Shown here piece after piece: positions 1 through 10,954 of a stretch of 64,000 nucleotides of DNA. This stretch comes from Kosakonia arachidis (lineage in GTDB: Bacteria; Pseudomonadota; Gammaproteobacteria; Enterobacterales; Enterobacteriaceae). Position 1 is the first letter of the stretch. The number at the start of each line of letters is the position of its first letter. A model generated the notes under the pieces. The model saw only the letters and a list, made by a program, of their open reading frames with translations, was not told the origin of the DNA and ran no database searches. The translations under genes and the position numbers were made by a program. The stretch covers positions 587,099 to 651,098 of the forward strand of contig NZ_FPAU01000002.1 in the NCBI RefSeq assembly GCF_900116535.1, read 5' to 3'.

Positions 1-22
1 CGTCACAGGGCCGCAGAAAAGC

Positions 23-46
23 AAAAACCCGCCGAAGCGGGTTTTT
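23..46 (-). terminator. rnpB rho-independent terminator
   Basis: A perfect 10-bp inverted repeat (23-32 and 37-46) encloses a four-base loop. Read on the minus strand it is a GC-rich stem flanked by A and T runs, directly downstream of the mature 3' end of rnpB. Confidence 0.9.
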
Positions 47-54
47 ACCTGAAA

Positions 55-431
<377 letters not shown>

Positions 432-438
432 GGCGCGC

Positions 439-467
439 AGTATAGTGGGTTTGCACGCGCCTGTCAC
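439..467 (-). promoter_or_regulatory. rnpB promoter
   Basis: On the minus strand TATACT (444-439) is the -10 box and GTGACA (467-462) the -35 box, with a 17-bp spacer. Seven bases separate the -10 box from the first base of rnpB at 431. The -35 box overlaps the garK stop codon (466-464). Confidence 0.8.
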
Positions 468-1609
468 CCTTCCGTCAACATTCCGACCCGCAATGTGGCC
501 GCAATATTGCGTGACGCGCGGTAAATATTATCAAATGCGCAGCGGAACGCCTCTTCCAGCGTGGTAATGCCGGTCAACACGCTGAATACCGCATCGATAC
601 CGTACTGATGAACCACGCCGACATCGCTGGTCAGACTGCCGGCAATACCGATTACGGGTTTATGGTATTTTTTAGCAACGTGCGCCACGCCGACTGGCAC
701 TTTGCCGTGAATGCTCTGACTGTCGATACGCCCTTCGCCGGTCACCACCCACGTACAGTCATGAATATGCTCTTCGAGATTCAACGCCTGGGTTACAATC
801 TCAATACCGCTACGCAGTTCAGCACCGAGAAAAGCCATCAAAGCTGCGCCCATACCGCCTGCAGCACCCGAACCAGGAACCTCTTTCACATCCACTCGCA
901 GCGATTTTTTGATGACGTCGGCGAAGTGACCAAGGTTTCGATCCAGCTCAACGATCAGCGCTTCAGTGGCCCCTTTTTGCGGCCCAAAAATACGTGATGC
1001 GCCCTGCTCGCCAGTCAGCGGGTTAGTCACATCACAGGCCACGTGAATCGTACAATTGCTCAGACGCGGATCCAGCCCGGAAATATCAATCGCATTCAGG
1101 CTCATCAGGCTGCCGCCGCCGTAACCAATCTCGGTACCGTTCGCATCCGTCAGTTTGGCACCCAGTGCCTGCACCATGCCCGCCCCGCCATCGTTGGTCG
1201 CGCTGCCGCCAATGCCGATAATAATGTTGGTCGCCCCATGTTCCAGCGCATGCAAAATAAGTTCCCCGGTGCCGCGCGAAGTGGTAATCAAAGGGTTACG
1301 TAATTCCGGTGGTACCAGCGCCAGACCGCTGGCCGCCGCCATTTCAATAAAAGCGGTTTTCCCGTCGCAGGACATCCCCCACAGAGCATCAACATCATTC
1401 CCCAGCGGGCCTGTAACCTGTGCGCTATGCACGGTACCTTTAGTGGCGGCAATCATGGCCTCAACTGTTCCCTCACCGCCGTCGGCAACCGGAACAGACA
1501 CGTAGTGAGCGTCAGGGAAAATTTCCCGAAATCCTTTTTCTATCGCCTGAGCGACTTCAGTAGCAGAGAGGCTTTCTTTATAAGAGTCTGGGGCGATTAC
1601 GATTTTCAT
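464..1609 (-). CDS. garK: Glycerate 2-kinase
   Basis: The enzyme phosphorylates D-glycerate to 2-phosphoglycerate with ATP, the last step of galactarate/glucarate catabolism. It is cytosolic and belongs to glycerate kinase family 1. The 381-residue protein has the E. coli length and shows the family motifs PVADGGEGTVEA (about 40-51) and IGIGGSATNDGGAG (131-144). I chose the ATG at 1609 because it opens on MKIVIAPDSYKES; the longer frame to 1696 adds residues with no family counterpart. It is the last gene of garPLRK, 111 bp after garR, and its 3' end carries the rnpB promoter. Confidence 0.96.
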   Translation of the reverse strand: MKIVIAPDSYKESLSATEVAQAIEKGFREIFPDAHYVSVPVADGGEGTVEAMIAATKGTVHSAQVTGPLGNDVDALWGMSCDGKTAFIEMAAASGLALVPPELRNPLITTSRGTGELILHALEHGATNIIIGIGGSATNDGGAGMVQALGAKLTDANGTEIGYGGGSLMSLNAIDISGLDPRLSNCTIHVACDVTNPLTGEQGASRIFGPQKGATEALIVELDRNLGHFADVIKKSLRVDVKEVPGSGAAGGMGAALMAFLGAELRSGIEIVTQALNLEEHIHDCTWVVTGEGRIDSQSIHGKVPVGVAHVAKKYHKPVIGIAGSLTSDVGVVHQYGIDAVFSVLTGITTLEEAFRCAFDNIYRASRNIAATLRVGMLTEG

Positions 1610-1720
1610 AATTGTGAGCCTGATAGTGCCGCGCACTTCACCCTTCAGGCCCACTGCGGCCTGAAGATGTGGATGTACAAAAAATCCAGGGCGCAAAGCC
1701 GCGCCCTTCTTATTAACGAG

Positions 1721-2611
1721 CTAACGAGTCACTTCAATTTTCGCCAGTTTCTCGTAGTAGCAAGCAATAGCGCTGTGGTCGGCGTTGCCCAGACCATCAG
1801 CACGCAGCGCCTGCATCATTTCCATCACAGCGGCAGTCAGCGGCAGTTGAGCGCCCACGCCATGTGACGTATCCAGCGCGTTGGCGAGATCTTTGATGTG
1901 CAGATCGATACGGAAACCCGGCTTGAAGTTGCGATCCATCACCATTGGCGCTTTCGCGTCCAGCACGGTGCTACCTGCCAGACCACCGCGGATAGCTTGA
2001 TACACCAGATCCGGGTTAACGCCGGCTTTGGTTGCCAGTGTCAACGCTTCAGACATCGCAGCTATGTTCAACGCCACAATCACCTGATTTGCCAGTTTGG
2101 TGACGTTGCCCGCACCGATATCACCGGTGTGCACCACAGAACCTGCCATGGATTTCATCAGGTCGTAGTATTTGTCGAAAATGGCTTTGTCGCCGCCGAC
2201 CATGACAGACAGTGTACCGTCGATCGCCTTCGGTTCACCGCCGCTTACCGGCGCATCAAGCATTTGTACGCCTTTCTCTTTCAGAGCATCGCTGATTTCA
2301 CGGCTCGCCAACGGTGCGATAGAGCTCATGTCGATCAGCACGGTACCGGCTTTAGCACCTTCAATAATGCCACCTTCGCCCAGCGCCACTTCTTTCACGT
2401 GCGGGGAGTTCGGCAGCATGGTGATGATGACATCACACTTCTCAGCAATCGCTTTCCCGTTCGCTGCCGTTTCCGCGCCCGCAGCGATAAGTTCGGCCAC
2501 CGCTTCCTGGTTACGGTCCACCACCACCAGTGAATAACCTGCTTTAATGAGGTTTTTACTCATTGGTTTACCCATGATACCAAGGCCAATGAAACCAACT
2601 TTCATCGTCAT
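1721..2611 (-). CDS. garR: Tartronate semialdehyde reductase
   Basis: It reduces tartronate semialdehyde to D-glycerate with NAD(P)H, taking the product of GarL. It belongs to the 3-hydroxyisobutyrate dehydrogenase family. The N-terminal Rossmann motif GLGIMG is at 9-14, DAPVSGG at 119-125, and the conserved Lys in GNVTKLANQ is residue 172. I used the ATG at 2611 (296 aa) because a GAGAG ribosome binding site lies about 8 bases upstream; the ATG at 2605 gives the 294-aa form annotated in E. coli. It lies 31 bp downstream of garL. Confidence 0.96.
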   Translation of the reverse strand: MTMKVGFIGLGIMGKPMSKNLIKAGYSLVVVDRNQEAVAELIAAGAETAANGKAIAEKCDVIITMLPNSPHVKEVALGEGGIIEGAKAGTVLIDMSSIAPLASREISDALKEKGVQMLDAPVSGGEPKAIDGTLSVMVGGDKAIFDKYYDLMKSMAGSVVHTGDIGAGNVTKLANQVIVALNIAAMSEALTLATKAGVNPDLVYQAIRGGLAGSTVLDAKAPMVMDRNFKPGFRIDLHIKDLANALDTSHGVGAQLPLTAAVMEMMQALRADGLGNADHSAIACYYEKLAKIEVTR

Positions 2612-2642
2612 AATTGCGTCTCTCTTTTAAAGGGTGGTTTGG

Positions 2643-3413
2643 TTATTTTTTAAAGGTGTCTGCCAGTTTCTGCGTAGCCGAACGGAACACGCCTAAATCG
2701 CTGCCAACCGCAACTACAGTCGCGCCCCATTCCAGGTAGCGGCGAGCATCCGCTTCCACAGGCGCCAGAATGCCGCTCGGTTTGTTGTGCGCTTTAGCGC
2801 GGGCAAAAATATGCTGAATGGTGCGTTGGACTTCCGGATGCGCCGCATTACCGATGTAACCCAGTGTCGCCGCCAGATCGCTTGGGCCGACAAACACGCC
2901 ATCCACGCCATCGGTGGCAAGGATGGCGTCAAGGTTATCTACACCTGCCTGGCTTTCGATTTGTACCAGGATAGTGATGTTAGCGTTGGACTGACGGAAG
3001 TAATCCGGCACGGTGCCGAACATATTGGCGCGATGCGAAACAGACACACCGCGAATACCTTCCGGCGGGTAACGGGTTGCCGCTACCGCATTTATCGCTT
3101 CTTCTTCTGTTTCCACGAAGGGGATCAGGAAGTTGTAGAAGCCGATATCCAGCAGGCGTTTAATGACCACTGGATCGTTAGTCGGCACGCGTACAACCGA
3201 CGCGCTGACACTGCCTTTCAAGGCCATTAATTGCGGTACAAAAGTGAGTACGTCGTTTGGGGCGTGTTCGCCGTCCAGAAGCAACCAGTCAAAGCCTGCC
3301 AGGCCCAGAACTTCAGTGCTGATATGACTACCCAGTGCAGACCAACAACCGATTTGAATCTGTTGAGCCGCCAGCGCGGTCTTGAATTTGTTTGGGAAGA
3401 TATCGTTATTCAT
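2643..3413 (-). CDS. garL: 5-keto-4-deoxy-D-glucarate aldolase
   Basis: This class II aldolase of the HpcH/HpaI family splits 5-keto-4-deoxy-D-glucarate (and the 2-keto-3-deoxy isomer) into pyruvate and tartronate semialdehyde. The 256-residue length equals the E. coli enzyme. His50 lies in the conserved DGEHAPND motif, VQIES carries the metal-binding Glu region, and [10 protein letters not shown] follows. It sits between garP and garR with short gaps, consistent with one operon in which GarL feeds GarR. Confidence 0.96.
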   Translation of the reverse strand: MNNDIFPNKFKTALAAQQIQIGCWSALGSHISTEVLGLAGFDWLLLDGEHAPNDVLTFVPQLMALKGSVSASVVRVPTNDPVVIKRLLDIGFYNFLIPFVETEEEAINAVAATRYPPEGIRGVSVSHRANMFGTVPDYFRQSNANITILVQIESQAGVDNLDAILATDGVDGVFVGPSDLAATLGYIGNAAHPEVQRTIQHIFARAKAHNKPSGILAPVEADARRYLEWGATVVAVGSDLGVFRSATQKLADTFKK

Positions 3414-3439
3414 CTTTTGTACCTTAAATGTGTCGTTGC

Positions 3440-4777
3440 TTATTTCTTCAATTCCATACGTTTGATGTCGCCAACCACGAACAGATAGCAGACCATCATC
3501 ATCAGCGCTGAACAGCCGACAAACACCAACGCACCGTTGAAAGAATGCAACTCTTTAACCATGTATCCGATGACCAGCGGCGTCACGATAGAGGCCACGT
3601 TACCAAATACGTTGAATACACCACCGCACAAACCCACGATCTCTTTCGGCGCTACGTCGGAGATAACCGGCCAACCCAGCGCGCCAAAACCCTTACCGAA
3701 GAAAGCGAGCGCCATCAGCGCGACCACCATCACCGTGTTATCGGTGTAGTTACACAGAATGATGCCAGAAGCCAGTAACATCCCGACCACAATAGGGAAC
3801 TTACGTGCCATAGTCAGGGTGGAACCGCGCTTGATCAGATAATCAGAGAACAGCCCACCCAACACACCACCAACAAAACCACACAGCGCCGGAATGGAAG
3901 CGACAAACCCAACTTTCAGTATCGACATGCCTTTTTCCTGTACCAGGTAAATCGGGAACCATGTCAGGAAAAACCAGGTAATGGTGTTGAGGAAGTATTG
4001 CCCGAAGAACACACCGAGCATCATGCGGTTGCACAGCAACTGCTTGATATAATCCATTTTTGGACCCGCATTTTTGCCATCGTCGGCTTTTTTATGGTCC
4101 ATATCGACAACCGCGCCGTTTTCCTCAATATACTTCAGCTCTTCGCGGCTCATACGCGGGTGATCAGTTGGGTTGTGGACAAACTTCACCCAGGCAAAGG
4201 TCAGCACAAAACCGATCGCGCCCATCACTGTGAAGACATGTTCCCAGCCCCAGGCAAAGGTCAGCCAGCCCAGCAGCGGCGAGAACAGCGCCAGCGAGAA
4301 GTACTGCGCAGAGTTAAAAATCGCTGATGCCGTACCGCGTTCTTTTGCCGGGAACCAGGCCGCAACGATTCGGGCATTCGCCGGGAATGAAGGTGCTTCA
4401 GAGAAACCCAGCATAAAGCGCATGAAAAACATGGAAATACCGGCCCATGCAATCGGGAAAACGTCGACAAAACCTTGCAGGAAAGTAAAAAACGACCAGA
4501 AAAAGAGGCTCCATGTATACACTTTTTTAGAGCCGAAGCGGTCAAGCAACCAGCCGCCCGGGATTTGCATCAGCAGGTAAGCCCAGCCGAAAGCCGAAAA
4601 AATGTAGCCCATCGATACAGTGTCAAGTTGCAGCTCTTTCGCCACTTCTGTCCCGGCAATGGATAATGTGGCGCGGTCGGCATAATTCACTGCTGTTACG
4701 ATAAATATAATCAGCAGAATTAAATAACGGGTGGGAATACCCCGTTTTGTTTCCACAACGGAATGTTCGACAGTCAT
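3440..4777 (-). CDS. garP: Galactarate/D-glucarate transporter (MFS)
   Basis: This inner-membrane major facilitator superfamily proton symporter of the anion:cation symporter group imports galactarate, glucarate and probably glycerate. The 445-residue protein shows about 12 hydrophobic segments, beginning [19 protein letters not shown] near residue 18, and the [12 protein letters not shown] loop after the second segment. It is the first gene of garPLRK, 26 bp before garL. The extreme N-terminus differs from E. coli GarP, but the rest aligns throughout. Confidence 0.95.
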   Translation of the reverse strand: MTVEHSVVETKRGIPTRYLILLIIFIVTAVNYADRATLSIAGTEVAKELQLDTVSMGYIFSAFGWAYLLMQIPGGWLLDRFGSKKVYTWSLFFWSFFTFLQGFVDVFPIAWAGISMFFMRFMLGFSEAPSFPANARIVAAWFPAKERGTASAIFNSAQYFSLALFSPLLGWLTFAWGWEHVFTVMGAIGFVLTFAWVKFVHNPTDHPRMSREELKYIEENGAVVDMDHKKADDGKNAGPKMDYIKQLLCNRMMLGVFFGQYFLNTITWFFLTWFPIYLVQEKGMSILKVGFVASIPALCGFVGGVLGGLFSDYLIKRGSTLTMARKFPIVVGMLLASGIILCNYTDNTVMVVALMALAFFGKGFGALGWPVISDVAPKEIVGLCGGVFNVFGNVASIVTPLVIGYMVKELHSFNGALVFVGCSALMMMVCYLFVVGDIKRMELKK

Positions 4778-5201
4778 TTTTAATTTCCTCGGGCACTGCT
4801 AACTTTCAAATATAATTATTGTGATGCTTCTTATCTGATTTTATTTAAGCACTCGAATTTATTATCAGATAATAGTCACTTCGATGTTATTAGCCCCCAG
4901 TATAATCACCGGCAGAACGCCGCACATTGTTGGGTTGCTCAATTTTAATATCGCCTTAAAAGATTATTTTGAGCATTTGCACATAAGCCTGGGCGCTGAT
5001 GCACAGTTCTTGCAATATCCGACCCCGCCAGATGTGGAATCGAGATAATAAGTGATTTAGATCACATTTTGATATTTAAACTGCTGACATTCTTATTTCA
5101 GTAAACAAGATTTTTATTCACGGTATTAATTGCAGAATAAATTAATAATTCCGCTTTTATAGAGCAATGCATCGTATAAGTTAGCTGGAGATTACTTGAC
5201 A
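4778..5201. promoter_or_regulatory. garP-garD divergent control region
   Basis: This 424-bp AT-rich gap between divergent garP and garD has no gene. It holds a CRP-like site (5051-5066), a 9-bp inverted repeat TTATCTGAT/ATCAGATAA (4831-4839 and 4864-4872), and two direct TGCACA copies 22 bp apart (4978-4983 and 5000-5005). In E. coli this locus is activated by CdaR. I do not know the CdaR motif well enough to assign either repeat. Confidence 0.6.
5051..5066. promoter_or_regulatory. CRP-cAMP binding site upstream of garD
   Basis: AGTGA-TTTAGA-TCACA matches the CRP consensus TGTGA-N6-TCACA at nine of ten positions. It lies about 136 bp before the garD start and suits catabolite control of a sugar-acid pathway. 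Confidence 0.65.
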
Positions 5202-6773
5202 ATGTCCAACATTGAAATTAGACAGCAACAGCCAGGGGCGTTTTATATTAAGGTACACGACACAGATAATGTCGCTATCATCGTCAATGACAATGGCTTA
5301 AAAGCAGGAACTCGTTTTCCGGACGGTCTCGAGCTAATTGAGCATATTCCGCAAGGCCATAAAATGGCCTTGGTAGATATCCCCCATCATGGCGAAATCG
5401 TGCGCTATGGCGAGATCATAGGCTACGCAATGTGCGATATCTCCCGCGGTAGTTGGATCGATGAATCCATGGTTGAACTGCCGAAAGCACCACCGCTGAA
5501 TACACTACCACTGGCAACGAAAGTCCCGGAGCCGCTACCGCCGCTGGAAGGATATACCTTTGAAGGTTACCGCAACGCGGATGGAAGCGTCGGCACCAAG
5601 AACCTGCTAGGCCTGACCACCAGCGTACACTGCGTTGCAGGCGTGGTGGATTATGTCGTGAAGATCATTGAACGCGATCTGTTGCCAAAATACCCGAACG
5701 TTGACGGCGTGGTCGGCCTGAATCACCTGTATGGCTGCGGCGTGGCTATTAACGCACCGGCGGCGGTGATCCCTATTCGTACCATCCATAACATTTCGCT
5801 GAACCCGAACTTCGGTGGTGAAGTGATGGTGATTGGCCTGGGTTGTGAAAAATTGCAACCGGAACGTCTCCTGGAAGGGACCGAGGATGTGAAAGCTATC
5901 CCGGTAGACAGTGCCAGTATTGTTCGTTTGCAGGATGAGCAACATGTGGGCTTCCGCTCCATGGTCGACGATATTTTACAGGTTGCAGAGCGCCATCTGG
6001 CCAAGCTGAACCAGCGTAAACGTGAAACCTGCCCGGCTTCCGAACTGGTAGTCGGTATGCAGTGTGGTGGCAGCGACGCTTTCTCCGGCGTTACCGCGAA
6101 CCCGGCGGTGGGCTATGCCTCGGACCTGATTATTCGCTGTGGCGGGACGGTGATGTTTTCCGAAGTGACCGAAGTACGCGATGCGATTCACCTGCTTACG
6201 CCACGCGCCATCAACGAAGAAGTGGGCAAACGTCTGCTGGAAGAGATGGCCTGGTACGATAATTATCTCGACATGGGTAAAACCGACCGCAGTGCCAACC
6301 CTTCTCCGGGGAACAAAAAAGGCGGCCTGGCGAATGTCGTGGAAAAAGCACTAGGTTCGATCGCGAAATCCGGTAAGAGCGCCATCTCTGAAGTGCTCTC
6401 TCCGGGACAACGTCCGAGCAAACGCGGGCTAATTTATGCCGCAACACCAGCGAGCGACTTCGTCTGCGGTACGCAGCAGGTCGCCTCCGGGATCACAGTA
6501 CAAGTGTTTACCACCGGGCGTGGCACACCGTATGGTCTGATGGCGGTTCCGGTTATCAAGATGGCGACCCGCACTGAGCTGGCAAACCGCTGGTATGACT
6601 TAATGGACATTAACGCGGGTACCATCGCCACCGGGGAAGAGACCATTGAAGATGTGGGCTGGAAACTGTTCCACTTTATTCTTGACGTAGCGAGCGGCAG
6701 GAAGAAAACCTTCTCCGATCAATGGGGGTTGCATAACCAGCTGGCAGTATTTAACCCGGCTCCGGTGACTTGA
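5202..6773 (+). CDS. garD: Galactarate dehydratase
   Basis: It dehydrates galactarate (meso-galactaric acid) to 5-keto-4-deoxy-D-glucarate, the substrate of GarL; it is a metal-dependent member of the UxaA/altronate dehydratase family. An N-terminal SAF-like domain occupies roughly residues 10-100 and the catalytic part follows, with motifs [27 protein letters not shown] and TGRGTPYG. I chose the ATG at 5202, which gives 523 residues as in E. coli. A TTG two codons earlier (5196) sits closer to the GGAG site at 5187-5190 and is the alternative. It is divergent from garP and followed by a strong terminator. Confidence 0.96.
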   Translation: MSNIEIRQQQPGAFYIKVHDTDNVAIIVNDNGLKAGTRFPDGLELIEHIPQGHKMALVDIPHHGEIVRYGEIIGYAMCDISRGSWIDESMVELPKAPPLNTLPLATKVPEPLPPLEGYTFEGYRNADGSVGTKNLLGLTTSVHCVAGVVDYVVKIIERDLLPKYPNVDGVVGLNHLYGCGVAINAPAAVIPIRTIHNISLNPNFGGEVMVIGLGCEKLQPERLLEGTEDVKAIPVDSASIVRLQDEQHVGFRSMVDDILQVAERHLAKLNQRKRETCPASELVVGMQCGGSDAFSGVTANPAVGYASDLIIRCGGTVMFSEVTEVRDAIHLLTPRAINEEVGKRLLEEMAWYDNYLDMGKTDRSANPSPGNKKGGLANVVEKALGSIAKSGKSAISEVLSPGQRPSKRGLIYAATPASDFVCGTQQVASGITVQVFTTGRGTPYGLMAVPVIKMATRTELANRWYDLMDINAGTIATGEETIEDVGWKLFHFILDVASGRKKTFSDQWGLHNQLAVFNPAPVT

Positions 6774-6804
6774 TTTTAATAACAAAAGCGTAAAATTCAC
6801 TTTT

Positions 6805-6832
6805 AAGCATGGCTTCGGCCATGCTTTTTTTT
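6805..6832 (+). terminator. garD terminator
   Basis: A perfect stem AAGCATGGC/GCCATGCTT with a TTCG tetraloop is followed by a run of eight T on the plus strand. Confidence 0.92.
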
Positions 6833-6965
6833 GCCTGCATTTTCTTTCACAACCTTTACTTCCCTTTCGAAACTTTTATGGGGAAGGAACTGGCGGTGGT
6901 GTAAAAAATCGGGTCTATGGCGCTGCGATCGCTGACGCGACTTTCCAGCGCCTGTATTGATCGGG

Positions 6966-7823
6966 TTACTGCTGATCCAGCGCGTACTTGTACAGCGCGT
7001 TTTTCTTCACGCCGTGGATCTCCGCCGCGAGGGCTGCGGCTTTCTTCAGCGGTAGTTCAGCCTGCAACAGTGCCAGCGTACGCAGCGCATCGGCGGGCAA
7101 CTCATCTTCCTGTGCTTTATGGCCTTCGACAATCAGTACCATCTCGCCTTTACGGCGGTTTTCATCCTCTTTCACCCACATCAGTAGTTCGCCAACTGGC
7201 GCGCCCTGAATGTTTTCCCAGGTTTTGGTCAGCTCGCGGGCCAGCACGACATAGCGGCTCTCACCCCACACTGCGACCATATCTTCCAGACTTTCCAGTA
7301 AACGATGGGTGGATTCATAGAAGATCAGCGTGCGACTTTCCGTTTCCAGCGCTTTTAACGCATCGCGACGCCCTTTGGATTTGGCAGGCAGAAACCCTTC
7401 GTAACAAAAACGATCCGACGGCAACCCAGCAGCACTCAGCGCGGCAATGGCGGCGCAAGGACCGGGTAGTGGCACCACGCGGATCCCTGACTCGCGGCAG
7501 GTACGCACCAAATGGTAGCCAGGATCGTTAATCAGCGGGGTACCGGCATCCGAGACCAGAGCAATGTTCTGCCCCTCTTTCAGCTTTGCTACCAGCGTTT
7601 CCGCCTTCTGCTGCTCGTTATGATCATGCAGGGCGAATAGGCGGGCATTAATGGCAAAGTGTTGAAGCAATAAACCGGTGTGGCGGGTATCCTCCGCAGC
7701 AATTAAATCAACGGCCTGCAACACGTTCAGCGCGCGTTGCGTAATATCAGCCAAATTCCCGATAGGAGTAGGTACAATAAAGAGCTGACCCTGAGAATTA
7801 TCCGCCGATTCGTGTTGTTTCAT
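6966..7823 (-). CDS. rsmI: 16S rRNA (cytidine-1402 2'-O)-methyltransferase
   Basis: It methylates the ribose of C1402 in 16S rRNA at the ribosomal P site, using S-adenosylmethionine. The 285-residue protein carries the tetrapyrrole-methylase fold motifs PIGNLADI (20-27), [23 protein letters not shown] and the proline-rich VPLPGPCA. It is divergent from lpoA with about 62 bp between the starts. Its 3' neighbour here is garD, whereas in E. coli K-12 the aga and yra genes lie between them. Confidence 0.96.
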   Translation of the reverse strand: MKQHESADNSQGQLFIVPTPIGNLADITQRALNVLQAVDLIAAEDTRHTGLLLQHFAINARLFALHDHNEQQKAETLVAKLKEGQNIALVSDAGTPLINDPGYHLVRTCRESGIRVVPLPGPCAAIAALSAAGLPSDRFCYEGFLPAKSKGRRDALKALETESRTLIFYESTHRLLESLEDMVAVWGESRYVVLARELTKTWENIQGAPVGELLMWVKEDENRRKGEMVLIVEGHKAQEDELPADALRTLALLQAELPLKKAAALAAEIHGVKKNALYKYALDQQ

Positions 7824-7885
7824 TGTTTCATCCGTATTGCCGATTTAATATTGAGCATTGCGTAAAAATTATCACTGGATACAGT

Positions 7886-9979
7886 ATGCTACCGTCAAGA
7901 TTTCTACGTTCGAAAGCCACGCGCTGCCTGCCTGTGGTGCTGGCCGCCCTACTGTTCGCAGGCTGTGGCACCCAGTCGACAGACCAGAGTGCCACGCATA
8001 TGCAAGGCTCGGCGCAGGCTGATTCTGGCTATTACCTGCAACAGATGCAGCAAAGCACAGATGATAGCAAGACCAACTGGCAATTACTCGCCATTCGTGC
8101 ACTGCTTAAAGAGGGCAAAACCCAGCAGGCAAGCGAACTCTTCAGCCAGCTACCGCAGAATCTGAATGACAATCAGCGTAAAGAATATTCTCTGCTCGCC
8201 GCCGAAATGAAACTGGTGCAGAAAGATTTCGCCGGGGCACAGGCGCTGCTGAGTAAGATCGATCCTGCTGATCTGGAGAAAAATCAGCAGGCGCGTTACT
8301 GGCAGCTAGGGATTGAAGCCGCGCAAGGCAAACCATCCCTGACATTGCTGCGCGCGCTGATTGCCCAGGAGCCCCTGCTAACGAAACCAGAAGATAAGCA
8401 GAAAAACATCGATGCCACCTGGCAGGCGCTTGCTTCAATGACGCAGGATCAAGCCAGAACGCTGGTGATCAACGCAGATGAAGTCACCTTACAGGGCTGG
8501 CTTGATCTGCAACGCGTCTGGTTTGATAACCGCAATGATCCCAACATGCTGAAAGCAGGCATTACCGACTGGCAGACCCGCTACCCGCAAAACCCAGCGG
8601 CAAAAATGCTGCCAACTCAACTGTCGAATCTGCAAAACTTCAAGCCTGCATCGACCAACAAAATCGCGCTGCTGCTGCCGCTAAATGGTCAGGCCGCTGT
8701 TTTTGGCCGGGCGATTCAGCAAGGCTTTGAAGCCGCTAAGAATGGCATTTCCACCGTTTCCGGCCCGGCCGTTCCGCAGCAGGTAGCGCAAGCGGCTAAC
8801 GCCGCAGTGGTTAGCCCATCGCAGACCAGCGTTAATGATTTAACCAGCGCTGCTGCGCCGGATAGCGCCGCGCAGAGCAAAACAGACATGCAATCCAAAA
8901 CCACAGCAGAGCAAGATCCCGCAGCGGTAACGCCTCCCCAACCTGCCGATGCTAATGCAAAGCAGCCGGTTGCCGCGCCGGCCGTTGCTGGTACGCCAGC
9001 AAATCCTGGCGCTGAACTGAAAATTTACGATACCAGCGCGCAACCGATGGATCAGATCCTCAATCAGGTGCAGCAAGATGGCGCAAGTATCGTGGTCGGC
9101 CCGCTGCTGAAAAACAATGTTGAGGAGCTGATGCGCAGCCACACCACGCTGAACGTACTGGCGCTCAATCAGCCAGAAAGCGTCGAAAACCGTCCAAATA
9201 TCTGCTACTTCGCGCTCTCGCCGGAAGATGAAGCACACGATGCCGCTCGCCACATCCATGAACAGGGCCGTCATGCGCCTCTGCTGCTGGTGCCACGTAG
9301 TAATCTGGGCGAACGAATCAGTAAAGCCTTTGCCGAAGAGTGGCTGAAACTCGGCGGCGGCGTGGTTCTGGAACAGAAATTCGGATCTACCGCTGAACTG
9401 CGAATGGGCCTGAATGGCGGTTCCGGTATTGCCATGACCGGCAGCCCGGTAGTTGCCAGTCTGCCGCAGCAGCAGGGCGTGACTATTGGCGGTCTGAACA
9501 TTCCGGCTCCGCCGACCGACGCACAAATCAGTGGCAGTGGTAACGTGGATTCGGTCTATATTGTAGCGACGCAGGATGAGATCGCGCTGATTAAACCGAT
9601 GATTACCTTGCGTACCGGAAGCCAGAGCAACGTGATGCTGTACGCCAGTTCGCGCAGCGCACAAGGTGGCACAGGCCCGGATTTCCGCCTGGAGATGGAA
9701 GGTCTGCAATTTAACGAAATCCCGATGCTGGCAGGTGCGAACCCATCGTTAATGCAGCAGGCGCTGAAAAGCGTTAACAATGATTACTCACTGGCTCGCC
9801 TCTATGCCATGGGCGCGGATGCCTGGTCGCTGGCGAATAACTTCTCGCAGATGCGTCAGGTTCCAGGTTTTGAACTGAACGGAAATACCGGTGATTTAAC
9901 CGCCACCCAGGATTGCGTGATCAACAGGAAGTTGTCATGGCTCAAATACCAGCAGGGACAAATCGTCCCGGCCAGTTAA
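7886..9979 (+). CDS. lpoA: Outer-membrane lipoprotein activator of PBP1a
   Basis: LpoA is an outer-membrane lipoprotein that reaches through the peptidoglycan to activate the synthase PBP1a. The ATG at 7886 gives a signal peptide with lipobox LFAGC and Cys27. An N-terminal TPR-like helical domain covers about 28-255, and the C-terminal part resembles a periplasmic binding protein ([11 protein letters not shown] onward). Between them, near residues 288-375, lies an Ala/Pro/Gln/Thr-rich low-complexity linker. The protein is 697 aa against 678 in E. coli, and I attribute the excess to this linker. The last 43 bp overlap yraN. Confidence 0.95.
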   Translation: MLPSRFLRSKATRCLPVVLAALLFAGCGTQSTDQSATHMQGSAQADSGYYLQQMQQSTDDSKTNWQLLAIRALLKEGKTQQASELFSQLPQNLNDNQRKEYSLLAAEMKLVQKDFAGAQALLSKIDPADLEKNQQARYWQLGIEAAQGKPSLTLLRALIAQEPLLTKPEDKQKNIDATWQALASMTQDQARTLVINADEVTLQGWLDLQRVWFDNRNDPNMLKAGITDWQTRYPQNPAAKMLPTQLSNLQNFKPASTNKIALLLPLNGQAAVFGRAIQQGFEAAKNGISTVSGPAVPQQVAQAANAAVVSPSQTSVNDLTSAAAPDSAAQSKTDMQSKTTAEQDPAAVTPPQPADANAKQPVAAPAVAGTPANPGAELKIYDTSAQPMDQILNQVQQDGASIVVGPLLKNNVEELMRSHTTLNVLALNQPESVENRPNICYFALSPEDEAHDAARHIHEQGRHAPLLLVPRSNLGERISKAFAEEWLKLGGGVVLEQKFGSTAELRMGLNGGSGIAMTGSPVVASLPQQQGVTIGGLNIPAPPTDAQISGSGNVDSVYIVATQDEIALIKPMITLRTGSQSNVMLYASSRSAQGGTGPDFRLEMEGLQFNEIPMLAGANPSLMQQALKSVNNDYSLARLYAMGADAWSLANNFSQMRQVPGFELNGNTGDLTATQDCVINRKLSWLKYQQGQIVPAS

Positions 9980-10332
9980 CCCGTAAACAGACCGGCGACG
10001 CGTGGGAAGCCAAAGCGCGTCGCTGGCTGGAAAGCAAAGGGCTGCATTTTTTAGCCGCCAATGTGCGCGAGCGCGGCGGCGAAATTGACCTGATAATGCG
10101 GCACAAAACAACCACCGTCTTTATTGAAGTGCGCTATCGCAGATCGTCTCGTTTTGGCGGCGCTGCAAGCAGTATTACACGCGCGAAACAGGTCAGGCTC
10201 CTGCAAACTGCCCGTTTGTGGCTCGCCCGGCACAATGGAAGCTTTGATACTGTGGATTGCCGGTTTGATGTGGTAGCCTGCACCGAAAATGACGTTGAGT
10301 GGATACAAAACGCCTTTAATGACCACTCATAA
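9937..10332 (+). CDS. yraN: UPF0102 endonuclease-like protein
   Basis: This 131-residue protein belongs to the UPF0102 family, which has a Holliday-junction-resolvase-like nuclease fold; its cellular role is unknown. Visible motifs are [16 protein letters not shown] and the core [11 protein letters not shown] followed by FIEVRYR, the acidic residues expected of a PD-(D/E)XK site. The ATG at 9937 follows an AGGAAG ribosome binding site and lies inside the end of lpoA, so translation is probably coupled. The length matches E. coli YraN. Confidence 0.93.
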   Translation: MAQIPAGTNRPGQLTRKQTGDAWEAKARRWLESKGLHFLAANVRERGGEIDLIMRHKTTTVFIEVRYRRSSRFGGAASSITRAKQVRLLQTARLWLARHNGSFDTVDCRFDVVACTENDVEWIQNAFNDHS

Positions 10333-10354
10333 TTGCAAAATGATAGGGATTACC

Positions 10355-10945
10355 GTGCTCGAACGAATTAAAGCCTGCTTTACGGAAAGCATTCAAACCC
10401 AAATTGCAGCAGCGGAAGCGTTGCCTGATGCCATTTCCCGCGCAGCCATGACGATGGTTCACTCCCTGCTTAACGGCAACAAAATCCTCTGTTGTGGCAA
10501 CGGCACTTCTGCCGCCAATGCACAGCATTTTGCTGCCAGCATGATCAACCGTTTTGAAACAGAACGTCCCAGTTTACCTGCCATTGCACTTAATACCGAT
10601 AATGTGGTCTTAACCGCAATAGCAAATGATCGTCTGCATGATGAGATTTACGCCAAGCAGGTTCGCGCGCTCGGTCACAGCGGGGATATTTTGCTGGCCA
10701 TCTCCACACGTGGCAACAGCCGCGATATCGTTAAAGCCGTGGAAGCAGCGGTAACGCGTGATATGTCCATCATAGCGCTGACCGGCTACGACGGTGGTGA
10801 GCTGGCGGGCCTGCTGGGACCGCAGGATGTCGAAATCCGTATTCCTTCCCATCGAAGCGCGCGCATCCAGGAAATGCACATGCTGACGGTGAATTGCTTA
10901 TGCGATCTGATTGATAACACGCTTTTTCCTCACCAGGATGATTAA
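10355..10945 (+). CDS. diaA: DnaA initiator-associating protein (SIS domain)
   Basis: DiaA binds DnaA and promotes its assembly at oriC, which keeps replication initiation timely. The 196-residue protein is one SIS domain with the phosphosugar-binding-like motifs [13 protein letters not shown] and [11 protein letters not shown]. The start is GTG at 10355, supported by AGGGA five bases upstream and by the E. coli length; longer in-frame starts add unrelated residues. It is followed 9 bp later by dolP. Confidence 0.95.
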   Translation: MLERIKACFTESIQTQIAAAEALPDAISRAAMTMVHSLLNGNKILCCGNGTSAANAQHFAASMINRFETERPSLPAIALNTDNVVLTAIANDRLHDEIYAKQVRALGHSGDILLAISTRGNSRDIVKAVEAAVTRDMSIIALTGYDGGELAGLLGPQDVEIRIPSHRSARIQEMHMLTVNCLCDLIDNTLFPHQDD

Positions 10946-10954
10946 GGAGTACAC

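Noticed and set aside
8840-9709. 289-codon minus-strand frame inside lpoA
   Set aside because: It lies opposite a well-conserved lipoprotein gene and has no recognisable domain or start signal.
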